Made by a program: the position numbers and the translations under genes. Shown here piece by piece: positions 26,441 through 44,027 of a DNA stretch of 64,000 nt. Below the pieces are notes generated by a model, which was not told the DNA's origin, did not search any database, and worked only from the letters and a program-made list of their open reading frames with translations. This DNA comes from Agelas oroides (Eukaryota > Porifera > Demospongiae > Agelasida > Agelasidae): NCBI GenBank assembly GCA_949130485.1, contig OX422195.1, positions 9,185,119 to 9,249,118 on the forward strand. Reading direction: 5' to 3'. Numbering within the stretch: the first letter of the stretch is position 1; each line of letters starts with the position of its first letter.

Positions 26441-27644
26441 TCATGAGAGAGGAGGCATATGTGTGCAGCTTGTCCTCTCCACAATAGTGACCAAGGCCAT
26501 CACAACTATGCCCACCACCACGGCCAACAGCTGCACAATAGACTGACATGCAGAGCTGTCCTCCAGGAGGCTTGGTACAATTGACACAAGTGCAATGTAC
26601 AGGAACCCTCCGGCAGTGAAGGGTAGGAGCCAGCCGGTTGAGTTGCTAATGTGTTCTGCCGTCAGTCCCACCACAACTCCCACCAGCCCCCAACATGACG
26701 TCACTAGCTGTGCCTTTGCAGCACCCTCACAGCTGAAACCAGAGTTCAGAAGAATTGCAAAGTCCCCAAATTCATGAGGAATCTCATGGCAAAGGATGGC
26801 TAGGGTTGTGAGGAGACCCACGGCCGGGCTGGCCACATAGCTGGCAGCAATCGCCAGTCCATGAGTAAAATTGTCAGTGCAATTTGCAACAAGGTTTAAG
26901 TAGCCGCTGATGTCTTTGTCCAGCCGGGTGGTCCCCTCACCAACGGATGTGCACTGGGCAATACCTCCATTGTGCTGAGTGAAGCCATTCGACTGCCTGC
27001 TCTTGCAGGAAAGTAATTCTGAGTTCTTCCCCTCAATGACAGATGTGCACTGAGCAACTCCATTGTGTTGGGTGAAGCCACTCGACAAACTGTTCTTACT
27101 GCAGGAGGGGTGTGGATTTGAGCCCTGTGCGTCTCTTTCCTCCTGTTCTGTGCACTTGACCACCTTTTCCACTAGTAGGAAGGCGAGCAAACCTCCCAAG
27201 ACCCAGAGCCCCAGCCCAGTTGAGGGTGCACCACTGCTCCCCCAGGACTCTGGCAACAGGTGAAGAAAGACGTCTCCGAGTAGCCCTCCCACTGCAAAGC
27301 TCAGAACAACCTTCAGAGTCAGACTGTCTTTGCAGCCCATGTCCAGCCGTACCCAGTGGTTGACTAAGAGTGGCAAAACACCACACATACCCACCAGAAC
27401 AGCCGACACCAGGGCACACACCCAAGTGGTCACAGTTAGTTTATCTATAGAAGAATGAAAAAGAATTTATAAACATGTGCCACCAAAGATAGAACAGTAA
27501 AATTAAATCTTAGTGCTAAACCGTGCCTACATACAATCTACCTCTCTCGAAGTGATGGATTTTCTGTGAGTGAATGTGTGCCTCGCTCCCTCGCCAGCCC
27601 CACGTCAAGACTAGTGCTGCGTACGTATACAGCTCCATCTTCAT
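26441..27644 (-). CDS. SLC39A13: Zinc transporter ZIP13 (SLC39A13)
   Basis: Two exons, 27644-27542 and 27444-26441 (TGA), join to 368 residues, against 371 in human ZIP13. Exon 1 encodes a signal peptide (MKMELYTYAALVLTWGW) in a frame different from the longest open frame there. Eight membrane segments follow. The LIV-1 metalloprotease-like motif reads ILCHEIPHEFGDFAILLNSG in TM5, with TM4 NLVANCTDNFTHGLA. The C-terminal part is LPFTAGGFLYIALVSIVPSL. ZIP13 exports zinc from Golgi or vesicles to the cytosol. The loop before TM4 contains a short internal duplication (NGVAQCTSV and GGIAQCTSV). The gene is convergent with ASB and tandem with TELO2. Confidence 0.95.
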
Positions 27645-27852
27645 CGACTATTAACATAGCAAGTCCTTCACATTTCACGGCATCGATCGATAAACATCGG
27701 AACAAAGGCTTTTTGTGATTGTCCACAAAAAGATATTCATACCCACGACGTCATAACATGCTGAAAGTTTATACAGGAGGTTAATTGACAATCCTGTGTT
27801 CCGTCTTCACCCAGCCAGGTACACGACCCCTTCCTCAGAACAGTACTGCACC

Positions 27853-30800
27853 TCACTGCTGCCCTATTGTCTGTCGCACAGAAGCCCCCAACAGAGCAAG
27901 CGTTTGCCTGGCTAGACTTCGGCACTGGGCATCGGGATCACTTTCATGCACACCTGCAGTAGAAGAGTGGCACTGACCAATCAATTGCTCACAGACCTAC
28001 TGACCAATCAAATTGCTCACAGACCATACCTTCAACCCAGTGTACAGCCTCAGTCAGTCCTCCCTCCAGCCCTGCGGGAAGGATCGGTGTGGATACCACC
28101 AGCATGCTCAGGGCAAACAGAACACCCTGACGAACATACCTACCGCCGGATAGGGGGAGCATATGATATTATGTAGAACAGTATAATGCATTGTGAGACA
28201 GTATATATTGTGGTATGCCAGGGAGGACGTACGCCTCATTGTGGTAGCGTAGTGTCCACAGAAAGTCCAGCAGTGTGGCTGCCATGGTTGGAGCAAGAGG
28301 AGCGTTTGTGGCACAGTACATGACTGTTCCCAGTGTGTGCAGCAGACTGCCGAGCACCAGACTGTCCCGACCAAGGAGGTCCAGTGTAGCCACTGGGCAG
28401 TCAAACACTGCCATCAGAGGGAAGAAGAATGTTGGTGCCACAGGAGCAAAGCGGTTTGGAGAAGGGAGGAGGGGAGGTTTGCTGGGCCCCTGTGGGATAC
28501 CACACCAGTACAGTACATGTGTCTATGAGTACAGTGGTCTCTGGCCCTATACCTTGGAGATGATTCTTGTTTTTGCTCTGAGCCTCTGCCGAACTGCCTC
28601 TTCCCACGGCTTTGTACCCCTCTCACCCCTCACACCATCACTACTATCACCACTGTCACTACTCCCTGGCTGTGCAAGCTCAAGGGCTGCAGAACTGAGT
28701 ACCTGAAAGTGAGAGGGTGTGAGGGTGTGATGGTGTGAGGGTGTGAGGGTATGATGGTTTACACAACCCATATACCTCCAGTATGTCCATCCTTTGTCGG
28801 AGAGTGTAGTTGGGGGCATAGAACTCGGAGGTAAGGAAGTGGGCAGTGGGGGAGGGGCAGGTGACGGCCAGAGCCACCAGAGCCTTGTGACGCAGGGAGG
28901 CGAAATCAGACAGAGCATAGCTGTCTGTTAGATGCAGCAGTACTCGTGCTAGCTCCACACACACCTGTGGGACAGAGGGAACTGTCAGTATGTGATCATG
29001 CACTGATCTTACCCATTGTTAACCTCATTGAGATCAGGAGGGCGCGTGAGGACCAGGGATTCTGCCACACTCAGGGCACCCTGCTGCTGGGGGGCATCTC
29101 CTGACACCAGCACTAGAGGGGGAGAACCCTGCTTAATGAGATGGTAAGTGGAGGGGGAGAACCCTGCTTAATGAGATGGTAAGTGGAGGGGGAGAACCCT
29201 GCCTGATAAGAGGGGGGAGCTGTGTGTACCTTGGATGAGTGTTCTGAGGTATCTCGGTTGCTTGGGCTGAGTTGAGTCTGGGTCATCCCCCATAACATAG
29301 GGCACCAGGTCATCATCATCACTGTGGGAGGGGAGGGAGTTATGTGTATCCTCATTCAGATAGACGGCTAACCTGTCTGTGTCAGAGCACTCTGTGGTCT
29401 GCACAAGACCTTCTCCAAACTGCTCCCTGGTGGGACATGGCGGCACCATCTGGGGCTGTTCCTCCTCCTTTCCCTGGATGGTTCCATCCTCCCTCCTTTT
29501 CTCCCGGCTAACTCTGTCTCCTGCCTTCTCCTGGCCAGCTTGCAGCTCTTTCTTCTCCTCCCTCCACCTGGTTTGGAGCTCATTTTCTTGCTGCTCCACT
29601 GGCCTGGAGAGGAGGAAGAGTTCAGGTCATGTTTCGTCTCTGCTGAATTCAACGCCTCCTCACCGGGCAAGCTGCTGGATGGCTCGGACCTCCTCTGATG
29701 GTTCATACTCAAACTTGAGCTGCAGTTTGTCAGATGGGTTGAGGCATGCCATCACACCCTCCCCCACAGCCATCCCCACATGCCTACGTTCCTTGAGTGG
29801 TGAGTCTAAGTGAACCTGTAGTCCAGCCATCACCAGACGCTGCAATGCTGTGAGAAAGACAACACCTCCTCAGAGAACACACAAACACTACAAGTGTCCA
29901 CAGAACATGGCTTCTGTTGGTAAACACACAGACCCTCTCTCACCCGGCTTCAACCTTGCTCGCTGCCCATCAGACAGACAGGCTACACCCAGCACCATAA
30001 CCCTTGACAACCACAGGTGCTGCCGCAAGTCCATGTGCCTGAGAGCAGAAGCATCTGACCACACCCCCAGCACTGATTGCAGGGTCTTCCCCAAGACTCC
30101 CTCCTCTTCCTCTTCACTGCAGCCAGCCAGGTAGCCTACCAGAGTGAAGACAGCATGGGGAGAGGAGGGGACCTTCATTAGAGGAAGTTTATGCGCCAAA
30201 AGAAACCTGGCACGCTGGCTGGAGGGGACCAAGTCACCCAGCAGCCAACGCAACGGGCACATGGGCAGCAGAGACCTGAGAGGGACAAACACAGTGAGAT
30301 CAAAAGGGCTCACACTGTTAGGCATACGGTGGACGTACGGTGAGGAGTACTGTAGAAGAGCATCGAGCACAGGTTCCAGGCAAGAGGCAGGAACTCTGGC
30401 AAAGAGGGTTTGTGCAAGACGCCTCCACAGGTAGTCACATTCTACACAGCGTTCCAGGGAGGGCACCAGCCGAGAAAAGACAGTGTCTGCAGCAGTGAAG
30501 GACTAGGGGTTGACATGAAGTAGCTACAAATTTTCAGCTTCTTGTATTTGGGGAAATGACACTCAGCTTTTTGAACTAAGAGAATGTCCCATCGCAGTCG
30601 AAATGAACTGAGAACTGAAAGATATTAGACAAAAATGGTTGTACCTTTCTGTCCCAGCAGGGCAGCCTTGCCGACCACAGCAGCTGGGAACAGGAGGCTG
30701 CAGTCTCCAGATGCTGCACAAACAAAACACCCCACACACATATGGAGTGTAAAATTACACATCCTGACAACCTACCTCTGAGTATGCTGTGCACATGCTG

Positions 30801-31630
30801 TAGACATGAGAACACATCTGCTCCCAGCTGGGAGAAGTAGGGTTGAGGGAGGAGCCCTGGATCCAAGTGCTGGCGGAGACGGTTTGACAGGACGTCTGGT
30901 AGTCGACACAGTACCCCCACCAGGTGCTCTTGCTGTGCAGTCAGTCTGGCCCCACTCACCTCCCGGCACTCAGCGACCATTACCTCCACTAGACTACCAC
31001 TGGAGAGTAGGTGGAGCACCTTCCCAGCCAACCACCGCACCACCGCACCACTGCAGGAGGGAGGAGGGAGCAGTTTGACTTCACAATGCAACAGACGTCT
31101 CACAATGCAACAGACGTCTCACAATGCAACAGACGTCTCACAATGCAACAGACGTCTCACAATCCAACAGACGTCTCACAATCCAACAGACATCTCACAA
31201 TGCAACAGACGTGTCTTCTTTCTCACCTCACATTCCTGGCATTGCTGTACACCACGCTCAATGCCTGTGAGGGTCCCAACACATGCAGGAGCTCTGCACT
31301 CCTCTCTGGCTTCACGCCATGACTTCCTCCTTCTCCTCCTCCAGCCTTCAACATGGCCACACACAATACACTGTGAGCTTGCAACGCCCACTCTCCCTGC
31401 AACCGACGTACGAACTCAACGCTCTCTTGTACTGCTCCATCATCCCCACCTTCCAGGGAACACACCTGCAAACGGATCAGCCAATTACCACAATGTAGTC
31501 ATCTTGTTAGTACATATTAACACAATCTATACCACCAGGCTATAGGGAGGGTCTATTACCACACGTCAATGCGTTCCTACTGTATGCTCTTCCAACTCAC
31601 AAGCTGCCTCAGTCGAACTGTACCCTCCAT
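27853..31630 (-). CDS. TELO2: Telomere length regulation protein TEL2 homologue
   Basis: Multi-exon gene with the start at 31630 ([10 protein letters not shown] joined to [11 protein letters not shown]) and TGA at 27853. Recognisable TELO2 blocks include [40 protein letters not shown], the acidic [67 protein letters not shown] and, last, [19 protein letters not shown]. It is the HEAT-repeat core of the TTT complex (TELO2-TTI1-TTI2), an HSP90 adaptor needed for stability of mTOR, ATM, ATR and DNA-PKcs. Introns hold 35-bp and 19-bp tandem repeats. It is head to head with SMURF. Confidence 0.95.
29107..29207 (+). repeat. 35-bp tandem repeat in a TELO2 intron, ~3 copies
   Basis: Units of ggagggggagaaccctgctt followed by aatgagatggtaagt. 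Confidence 0.9.
31078..31216 (+). repeat. 19-bp tandem repeat in a TELO2 intron, ~7 copies
   Basis: Units of tcacaatgcaacagacgtc with single-base variants. Read on the gene strand, each contains TTGTGAGA, which resembles the nearby exon-donor junction ATGTGAG-gtgaga. Confidence 0.9.
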
Positions 31631-32003
31631 CAGTGCAGCACCTTGTCCGCATCTATCCCATGACCCATCACAGCTGCAAACCCACTCCAATTAAAGCGCA
31701 TTAAACTTATGACGTAGCAAGTTTGTGTAATTTATTTTCCGTTTTGAGTTTCAAACGGCTTGTGGTCAATGTGGAGAAGGCAGGCTGGGCAATACCGCGG
31801 CTCTACCGGAACCTTGTCAGACAGACAACCGCGGGAGGAAGAATGGATTCTGAGAACTATACATTTGACCTCCAAAGTTGACCGGAGCGAAGGAAACCAT
31901 TAGAGTGCACCTCATTTATAACAAAGTTCCCGGTACATGTAAACTGTCGTCTCCAGTCGTCTTGTGTGTCTCGTAGCGTTTGTCTCGTGCGGCAGTGCGG
32001 CTC
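31631..32003. promoter_or_regulatory. Divergent promoter: TELO2 / SMURF
   Basis: 373 bp between opposed start codons, the widest of the divergent pairs here. CpG content rises towards SMURF (taccgcggctctaccggaac, gacaaccgcgggagg). I place no specific motif. Confidence 0.45.
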
Positions 32004-38001
<5,998 letters not shown>

Positions 38002-38158
38002 TCCATTACAAAAATATTCAGTGTTTTTTTAATGCCTGTGTATAGAACTATTACAAAGCATTTCCTGTCCTGTTGCACAAATTTTCATCATTTTGTATGT
38101 CACTTGTTGTACTGACCTGCCTCATCACCATCAGCATATTTTATGTCATTGTAAAACT

Positions 38159-38973
38159 TCAGTGCTTGCTGACACACAGGCTGTCTTGCAAGTAGAATCG
38201 TAGCGGTTTTGAGGACCACTCGTCTCCTGCATACTCTATTCCAATCCTCTTTGCACTGACAACCTCCCCCACCTCCCACCAGTCGCACTCCACCCATAGC
38301 TGCCGGCTTGAGACCAGATCCACTTTATTGTAACCTCTATCAATGCCCATAGCCTGGCAGAGCTTGGCAGGGCCATTGCACAAGTCCCTCTCCTTCCTTG
38401 CAGCCTTTCTCCTCCTCTTCATCCACTCCAAGCCCCCCACTGGCTCCAGAGCCCTCAGTAACACAGCTGCCCCATCACCACGACTGGATATGTTCAAACA
38501 ATAGTGCATACCATATATGGAATATACATATGCAGTCCCTGGGTCCATGTACATGGCCTCATTGCGTTCTGTCCGATGTCCATTGTAGGAGTGTGCCGCC
38601 CTGTCCTTCCCTCCAAGGTAGGCCTCCGTCTCCACCACCCTACCTCTGCACTCCTCACCCTCACACACCCTCACCAGCACACACCCCAGCAGAGCCTTGG
38701 CCAGATCTTCACACGGACGATTAAAAAAGTCTCTCCCACACCTCTCACCCCTCACAGGACCGACACCCTCACCACCATCCTAGGGCAGGGGAGTGGTACA
38801 ACATGCACACTCTGTTCATAGCCAATAGGTTCCAGCCTCTCATGAGCACTTACGTGCAATGTGGGGTCTTTTCTCTTCCGTTTGGTCGCTTCTGATGCCC
38901 TTTCACCGCCCTCTCCACTCGAGTAGAATGCTTCGCTTTTTCTCTTCAGCTTGCGACTCGCAGTTGAAGCCAT
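38159..38973 (-). CDS. MPG: DNA-3-methyladenine glycosylase (alkyladenine glycosylase)
   Basis: Two exons, 38973-38854 and 38779-38159, join in phase 0 to 246 residues. The N-terminus is basic and Ser-rich (MASTASRKLKRKSEAFYSS), likely nuclear. The catalytic domain reads DFFNRPCEDLAKALLGCVLV, RVVETEAYLGGKDRAAHSYN (VVETEAY carries the catalytic Glu), GTAYVYSIYGMHYCLNISSR with the intercalating Tyr loop, and LCNGPAKLCQAMGIDRGYNK. It removes alkylated and deaminated purines (3-meA, hypoxanthine, etheno-A) in base excision repair. The start is 129 bp from ATG12 on the opposite strand; the end is convergent with SMURF. Confidence 0.96.
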
Positions 38974-39102
38974 GCTGCACAGAGGGGGGCGTTTATGCCG
39001 CTGGCGCCAATTTGTTGACCACGCCCATCTTGGTGCGCTTTAATTAGAACAAAACACCACTACCCCATACCCACTGACCAGGTCGCACTCACAACTCAAG
39101 CC
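38974..39102. promoter_or_regulatory. Divergent promoter: MPG / ATG12
   Basis: 129 bp between start codons. It contains the palindrome-like TGGCGCCAA (39002-39010), which resembles an E2F/DP site, and cccatcttgg, which matches a reversed YY1 core. No TATA box. By-eye motifs only. Confidence 0.45.
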
Positions 39103-39867
39103 ATGGCCACTACGGACGAAAGCAGGACAGCAGAAAAGTCAGAGAAAGGTTAGCTTGTGAAGCAGTATAGCTCAGAAACCAGCAATAAACATAGGGGAAG
39201 AGAGTGCCTTAGAGAGGTATGTTTGGTAGAAGTTCCTTGTTCCTTCTCCCTCTCTCCTCAACCTTTGCATGTGCGACCCTTCTCATTCTTCTCTACCTGT
39301 ATATGACCCTTCCCCTTCCCCTTCTCTTTCCAGTGACGGTTAGTCTGAAACCAGCAGGGAATGCTCCCCTGCTTCGCCAGCGCAAGTTTCTTGTGGAGCG
39401 CAGTAGGACAGTTGGGTGGATGATTCAGTGGCTGAAGAAGACGCTCAAGTGTGAACCAGAAGAGTCCGTGGTGAGAGAAATAACTCAACACCATCAATAA
39501 TAATGTAGGACCTCACACTGGCTTGCTCCCCTCTCTCTCTCTGTCAGTTTGTGTATGTGCAGCAATCCTTTGCCCCCTCCCCTGACCAGGACCTGGACAC
39601 TCTCTATGAGGTGACCACCCCTCCTAGTACTAAACAACCTATACCAACCTCGTCCCCAGTCCTCCACCACCACAACTACATATTGTTGCTTGCAGAACAC
39701 TATTCATACTGCAAGTGACAATAGCTACAGTGGAGGACTGGATACGAGGCTATAGTCCACCTTCTCCTAATATTTCCTCACTGAACTGATGCATCCCTCT
39801 CCTGCAGTGCTATGGTGTAGGAGACAAACTGATTATGCACTACTGTAAAACACAGGCTTGGGGATGA
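39103..39867 (+). CDS. ATG12: Ubiquitin-like autophagy protein ATG12
   Basis: Four exons, 39103-39148, 39334-39470, 39548-39610 and 39808-39867, give 101 residues. The ubiquitin-like fold covers most of the protein: VTVSLKPAGNAPLLRQRKFL, FVYVQQSFAPSPDQDLDTLY, then YGVGDKLIMHYCKTQAWG. The protein ends in Gly, as needed for conjugation to ATG5 by ATG7 and ATG10 without processing. Length is short compared with human (140), because the N-terminal extension is only ~16 residues (MATTDESRTAEKSEK). The ATG12-ATG5-ATG16 complex acts as the E3-like factor for ATG8/LC3 lipidation. It is convergent with CFAP52, stops 128 bp apart. Confidence 0.97.
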
Positions 39868-39995
39868 CACATGCATACACACCTTCGTTTAGTATGAGTC
39901 TGTTTGTGTACATATTAAATACTGAAAATCAACATACACACAAAGTGCAAGTGATATAGTGGGTTGCATGTGAAGGGTCTTGTATGATGTGTTAA

Positions 39996-41838
39996 CTAGA
40001 GTCCAGCAACTGTCTCTTCCCCCTCCTCTCCTCCTTCCTCCTCTCCTCCTTCCTCCTCTCCTCCACTGCTATGGGGATACCGCCACTTCAGTATTCCACC
40101 ATCTGCACTCACACTGACAACACAACTTCCATCTGGAGAGATCTTGACACGTGTAATATTGCTGCTGTGCCCAATACCAATGTGGGTCAGGTCCCCTTCA
40201 TCGTAGCGCCACACCTGGGAGGAGGCAAGGAGTAAATTTACCCTGCACAACTCACACCCCTCCCACCCTCAGCTGGGCTCACCTTGATGAGTTTGTCTCC
40301 TCCACCAGTGACAAAATGCTTGCCCCGAATGTCCATTCCATTGATGGAAGCAATCCGACTGCCATCAAGCTCTCTGATCTGAGAACCATCATATGTTTCC
40401 CAGTAGCCAATCTAGTATGTGGGGGTGTGGAGGTGTGGGGAGATGTTAGTTTTGGGAGGGAGCTAGTGTCAGCTGGAGAGAGTAAAGGGCACGATAGCTA
40501 GTATATATTATGCATGTGTTACATAAGACTATAGTGTAGGGAGCATGCTGTTAAGAGGCACCTTTCTGTCTGTGCCTCCGGTTATAATCTGGCTCTCATC
40601 AGGACGGTAGCACACAGCACAGAACATGGTATTGGCAAAGATGATCTGGCTCCGTACAAACCTCCTGCAAAGACAAGCAGTTGGTGATAGTGGGCGGGGC
40701 ACCCTGGATAGAGACAACTTACGTCAGGTCCCAGATGATGCAGGTCCCATCACTGCTGGCTGTAACACACTGTATGTGGGAAACCACATGCAGTAATACA
40801 CACACTCCTCTCAGACAACTCCATCTTCCCCCCGTCCTCTTCACCTCCTCATCATTGCTTTTAATCTTGATGCAGGAGACGGTTCCTTTGTGCTCCTTCA
40901 GTGCCACCTTCATGTACTGGCCCTGGGGGGTCACCTCCCACACTCTCACCTGCCCCTCCCCACCTCCACTGAGCACACGACGACTGTCCGATGTACATGC
41001 TAGGGCAGTTACACCCTGCACAAAGAAAGGTTATGTCTGAACTCCCTTAAGACCCACACCTTCCCCCTCCCCCCTCCCAAACCTTGTTATGTGCATCGTG
41101 GATGGTATACATGGGTTTCCCACTCTCTGGGTAGAATGCACGAATTTTACCATCGTCCCACGCTAGACAGAGAAAGAAGAAAAGGACAATGGTAGAGTGT
41201 ACGAAGGTGTAAGTGTTGGGGTGTGTGTGTACCAGTGAGGATGGCGCCACCATCTGGTGTGATGTCCAGTGCGTGGCAGGTCAGGTTGGGTACTACCAGT
41301 CTCAGCAGCTCCTTTCCAGTGCCTGTGTGCCAAACACGGGCGTCACCACGACTGCTCGTGGCAAAGAGCTCTGAAGAATCACTGGGAGGGTGAACCGTGT
41401 GTGGTGTGTGTAGAGTGTGCGGTGTGTGTGGAGTGAGGTGTGCGGTGTGTGTAGAGTGAGGTGTGTGTGGAGTGAGGTGTGTGGTGTGTGTGGAGTGTGT
41501 GTGGTGTGTGTAGAGTGAGGTGTGTGTGGAGTGAGGTGTGTGGTGTGTGTGGAGTGTGTGTGGTGTGTGTAGAGTGAGGTGTGTGTGGAGTGAGGTGTGT
41601 GGTGTGTGTGGAGTGTGTGTGGTGTGTGTAGAGTGTGTGTGGAGTGAGGTGTGTGGTGTGTGTGGAGTGAGGTGTGTGTGTGGAGTTCTGTCAGCTACTG
41701 ACCGTGGGAACACAATGTCGGTGACTGCACTGTTGTGGCAAGAACCAATCAGAGAGGAGCTGAAGCTCTCGTACTCAAACTGGTACATCTGTGCCGTTGC
41801 CATGCCAACAAAGAACTGCAGAGTAGACACAGAGTCAG

Positions 41839-41888
<50 letters not shown>

Positions 41889-43864
41889 AGGCCCACACCT
41901 GGTTGCCGCTGCCCCTGAGTGCCACAGACGTGACAGCTCCAGGCACCCTGCCAGTTCGAAGCCTTTTGAAATGAGGAGCCCCTGTGACCTCTGCAACCAC
42001 ACCCTCTCCAGTCCCGAGGACGAACTTGCCCGAGGGGAGCATTTGGAGGGCAGTCACTCCCTGGCTAAACTTCTCCTTCTGAGGACCGAAATGACGAAAC
42101 AGGCACGTCTCAATGTTCACCTGCAGGGAGGAGAAGAAATGTTCTGTCAACTAGACCACTGTTGACCGACCCACACCAGCTGTGCCCCACCTGCAGTACA
42201 TCCCCACTGGTCGTACCACAGTACATGTACTGGTCGTCCTCTGAGACTTGGATGCACTTGACAATGCGTTTCAGCTGACCCAGGTTACAGTCGGTTGGGA
42301 CAATCTTGCGTGCCTGAGGGTTGAGCTCCCACACACGCAGTGTCAGACTGAAAGAGGACAAACAAAAGCAAACAGTGTCTAGATGCTGGTTCCTCCCCAC
42401 CTGCTTGTACATTGTGCGACCGAAAAGCTGACGAGTCGAGAGGTCTGGGAACAAGACCAGCAACAATTAGCCTTAGACGCAGGGGGGAGGAGGTATTAAT
42501 GAGCCTTAGACGGAGGGGGGAGGGGGTATTAATGAGCCTTAGACACAGGGGGGGAGGGGGAGGGGGTATTAATGAGCCTTACACACAGGGGGGGGGAGGG
42601 GGTATTAATGAGCCTTAGACGGAGGGGGGAGGGGGTATTAATGAGCCTTAGACACAGGGGGGGAGGGGGTATTAATGAGCCTTAGACACAGGGGGGGAGG
42701 GGGTATTAATGAGCCTTAGACACAGGGGGGAGGGGGTATTAATGAGCCTTAGACACAGGGGGGGGGAGGGGGTATTAATGAGCCTTAGACACAGGGGGGG
42801 AGGGGGTATTAATGAGCCTCAGACACAGGGGGGGGGGGGGGGAGGGGGTATTAATGAGCCTTACACACAGGGGGGGAGGGGCATCATAAGCAGAGGCTTA
42901 GACACTATTCATAGCACTTACTCTCCTCCAGTGACAAGAATGTCATCTCTGGTTCTGCTGAAGGCGAGGGTGTAGACAGGTCCTGCGCTCTGCATGGCTG
43001 CCTGACTGCCACACAAAGCCTCCTTCTGAGCCACGTCCCAGATGACCACACTGCATATGAAAGATACACAGACACACTCACCAGTTACCCGGGCTGTTAA
43101 CACACATGAAAAAGAGCAAGGCTACTTGCCAGTAGAGTGCCACAGTCTGTGTACTCAAATTCCACAGGTGCACCTCATCCATAGGCACCCACACATTATG
43201 CTCAATACCTACCCATTGTGTGCACCTCACTGCAGCCAGTTGTAGTCTCACCTGTTGTCGTCCATTCCTCCGAGGGTAGCCAGAAACTTGTCACTGGGAG
43301 AGAAGGCCAGGGCCTGCACCTTGACCTTATGCAAGGTCAGTCGACAGTAGAGCTCACACTCTGCAAACTGCCACACAATGACATCAGCTTTGAATCCCAT
43401 GTGTGTGACCTGCCCGGACGCGAGGTACTTCCCGGAGGGGGAACAGGTGAGACAGGAGACATTGTCCGAGTGACCGGAGAGAAAGGACTGTTGCTGCGAG
43501 ACGACATCCTTCACAATCACCGTGCAGCCCAGAGCATAGACTATGTGCTGGCCATCAGGATGAGCCACTAGACCAGCCGGAATACTGCCTGTCGATCATG
43601 AGGAGATACAAATCATCGTTCATATCGCACCATGAGGAAATGTAATCACTCACGCCACTGTAGACCCCCAAAACGAAGACAAAATGAGATAAACTCTATG
43701 GACCCTACTGCACAACTGCAGGCCCCCCAAATTCAGATCAGTTGAATTTCCGGAGCCGTGTATTCCAATTGATCCCTGATCCCTACTATTGCACGTATAC
43801 CTTCAAAACCGATGGTAGATACGAGCTCCAAGGCGCCAACCTGACCGGCCTCGTCTGCCTCCAT
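39996..43864 (-). CDS. CFAP52: Cilia- and flagella-associated protein 52 (WDR16)
   Basis: Multi-exon gene with the start at 43864 (MEADEAGQVGALELVSTIGF). The next exon begins at 43588, giving GFEGSIPAGLVAHPDGQHIV. WD40 blocks match WDR16: LASGQVTHMGFKADVIVWQF, NLGQLKRIVKCIQVSEDDQY, WDDGKIRAFYPESGKPMYTI, RRVLSGGGEGQVRVWEVTPQ, DGTCIIWDLT and RVKISPDGSCVVSVSADGGI, ending in a Glu/Gly-rich tail and TAG at 39996. It is a microtubule inner protein of motile axonemes. An exact X-box lies 16 bp upstream of the start. Introns contain GT-rich and G-rich arrays. It is head to head with CLEC16A. Confidence 0.95.
41390..41690 (+). repeat. GT-rich minisatellite in a CFAP52 intron
   Basis: About 300 bp of units such as gtgtggtgtgtgtagagtga and gtgtgtggagtgagg. 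A pure (TG)n run follows at about 41839-41885 in the next intron. Confidence 0.9.
42465..42890 (+). repeat. ~34-bp G-rich minisatellite in a CFAP52 intron, ~12 copies
   Basis: Units of tattaatgagccttagacac followed by aggggggg-aggggg. G-runs of 5-13 occur in every unit, so G-quadruplex formation on the plus strand is plausible. Confidence 0.93.
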
Positions 43865-44027
43865 TTTGTTTTCTTGCTAATTACCATGACAACAGAAACG
43901 TCGGATCGCGATCGCGCGCGTGCTTAGTCAGCAAACGGCGAAGCCATTCACCTACGTGGCTTCACCGTCTCCATGCGATGATTGTCGTTATTCTATGTCA
44001 CTGCTTTGACTTGGTGCGTGTGTCGTG
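43865..44027. promoter_or_regulatory. Divergent promoter: CFAP52 / CLEC16A
   Basis: 163 bp between opposed starts. It contains the X-box at 43880-43893 and a CpG-rich core with gatcgcgatcgcgcgcgtgc near 43904-43923. Confidence 0.55.
43880..43893 (+). promoter_or_regulatory. X-box (RFX site) upstream of CFAP52
   Basis: ATTACCATGACAAC fits the 14-bp X-box consensus RYYNYYATRRNRAC at every position. It is 16 bp upstream of the CFAP52 start codon. Confidence 0.55.

Noticed and set aside
27538..27726. Minus-strand frame MDNHKKPLF as the ZIP13 N-terminus
   Set aside because: It leaves phase 2 at the donor and hits a stop after splicing; the frame starting MKMELYT gives phase 1, a signal peptide and an uninterrupted join.
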